A stretch of 44,496 bases of DNA from assembly GCA_018052455.1 (NCBI GenBank), contig JAGPNE010000011.1, positions 1 to 44,496 on the forward strand, in the 5' to 3' direction. The position numbers and the translations under genes were made by a program. The notes under the pieces were generated by a model that made no database searches, was not told where the DNA came from, and saw only the letters and a program-made list of their open reading frames with translations. The DNA comes from Candidatus Fermentithermobacillaceae bacterium (GTDB taxonomy: Bacteria > Bacillota > Sulfobacillia > Fermentithermobacillales > Fermentithermobacillaceae). Shown one piece after another: positions 44,258 through 44,496 of the stretch; within the stretch, counting starts at the first letter, position 1; the number at the start of each line of letters is the position of its first letter.

Positions 44258-44496
44258 ATGTTTATGTCAAAAGAGGGTAGTCAGCGGCAAGGGGTTTTTG
44301 ATAGTGTTCTAAGTAAAGGAACCCAAGCGGAGGGTACCATACATAGCAAAGGCAGCATCAGGATCGATGGCGAGGTCAAGGGTAGAATCGAAGCCGTCGG
44401 AGATGTAATGATAGGAGAAACAGCATCCGTCGATTCGGATATCGAAGGTAATAACGTTATCATAGCCGGAACCGTTGTTGGCAATGTAAGAGCGTC
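44258..44496 (+). CDS. Bactofilin (polymer-forming cytoskeletal protein), 5' part
   Basis: About 79 residues before the window ends. The repeats GTIHSKGSIRIDGEVKGRIE, VGDVMIGETASVDSDIEG and NVIIAGTVVGNVRA have the periodic beta-helix pattern of the bactofilin (DUF583) family. ATG 44258 has GGAGG seven bases upstream. Bactofilins polymerise without nucleotide and often act with M23 peptidases in cell shape, as the neighbouring gene suggests. Confidence 0.9.
   Translation, partial: MFMSKEGSQRQGVFDSVLSKGTQAEGTIHSKGSIRIDGEVKGRIEAVGDVMIGETASVDSDIEGNNVIIAGTVVGNVRA

Overview
The window comes from the chromosome of a Bacillota (Firmicutes) bacterium, most likely an anaerobic, Clostridia-like lineage. 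The evidence is the gene order rpmH-rnpA-yidD-yidC-jag-mnmE-mnmG-rsmG-parA-parB next to dnaA-dnaN-recF-gyrB-gyrA, strong Shine-Dalgarno sites with many TTG and GTG starts, a four-subunit 2-oxoacid:ferredoxin oxidoreductase, an aldo/keto reductase with a ferredoxin-like tail, and L-box and GEMM-I riboswitches. I cannot place it below class level.

The replication origin lies in the window. DnaA boxes flank dnaA on both sides, and the dnaA-dnaN spacer holds a DnaA-trio-like unwinding element. Most genes left of dnaA read on the minus strand and all genes from rpmH onward read on the plus strand, so most are co-oriented with replication. The head-on exceptions are lysA, the aldo/keto reductase, an unknown secreted-type protein and a D-aminoacylase. 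A 28-bp parS palindrome sits between parB and alr.

Layout. 1-340: 5' end of a 16S rRNA gene with two candidate promoters. 338-1429: PHP-family metallohydrolase. 1640-3382: lysA behind a lysine riboswitch. 3385-8777: a pilus-type operon (transglutaminase-like protein, PilC, four small N-terminal-helix proteins, PilT) behind a cyclic-di-GMP-I riboswitch. 8958-10100: Fe-S aldo/keto reductase. 10101-11670: AT-rich patch with an unrecognised protein and an IS3-type transposase remnant. 11739-13450: tRNA-Glu, tRNA-Gln and gltX. 13514-16704: porCDAB with its terminator. 16994-18559: D-aminoacylase. 18593-18752: tRNA-Thr and tRNA-Gly. 18824-21666: methylthioadenosine salvage (mtnP-mtnA) followed by two paralogous double-AbrB/zinc-ribbon regulators. 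21756-33067: dnaA, dnaN, recF, a DciA-like gene, gyrB, gyrA, archease, rtcB. 33581-44496: ribosome/RNase P/membrane insertion genes, tRNA modification, partition, alanine racemase, M23 peptidase and a bactofilin cut by the window end.

Most of the window is core housekeeping. The less ordinary parts are the c-di-GMP switch on a pilus operon that has PilT but no visible assembly ATPase, the duplicated AbrB-AbrB-zinc-ribbon proteins attached to a methionine-salvage operon, an archease gene that needs one extra base for its start codon to be in frame, a DciA-like protein with a long zinc-ribbon C-terminus, and the well-preserved bipartite origin.
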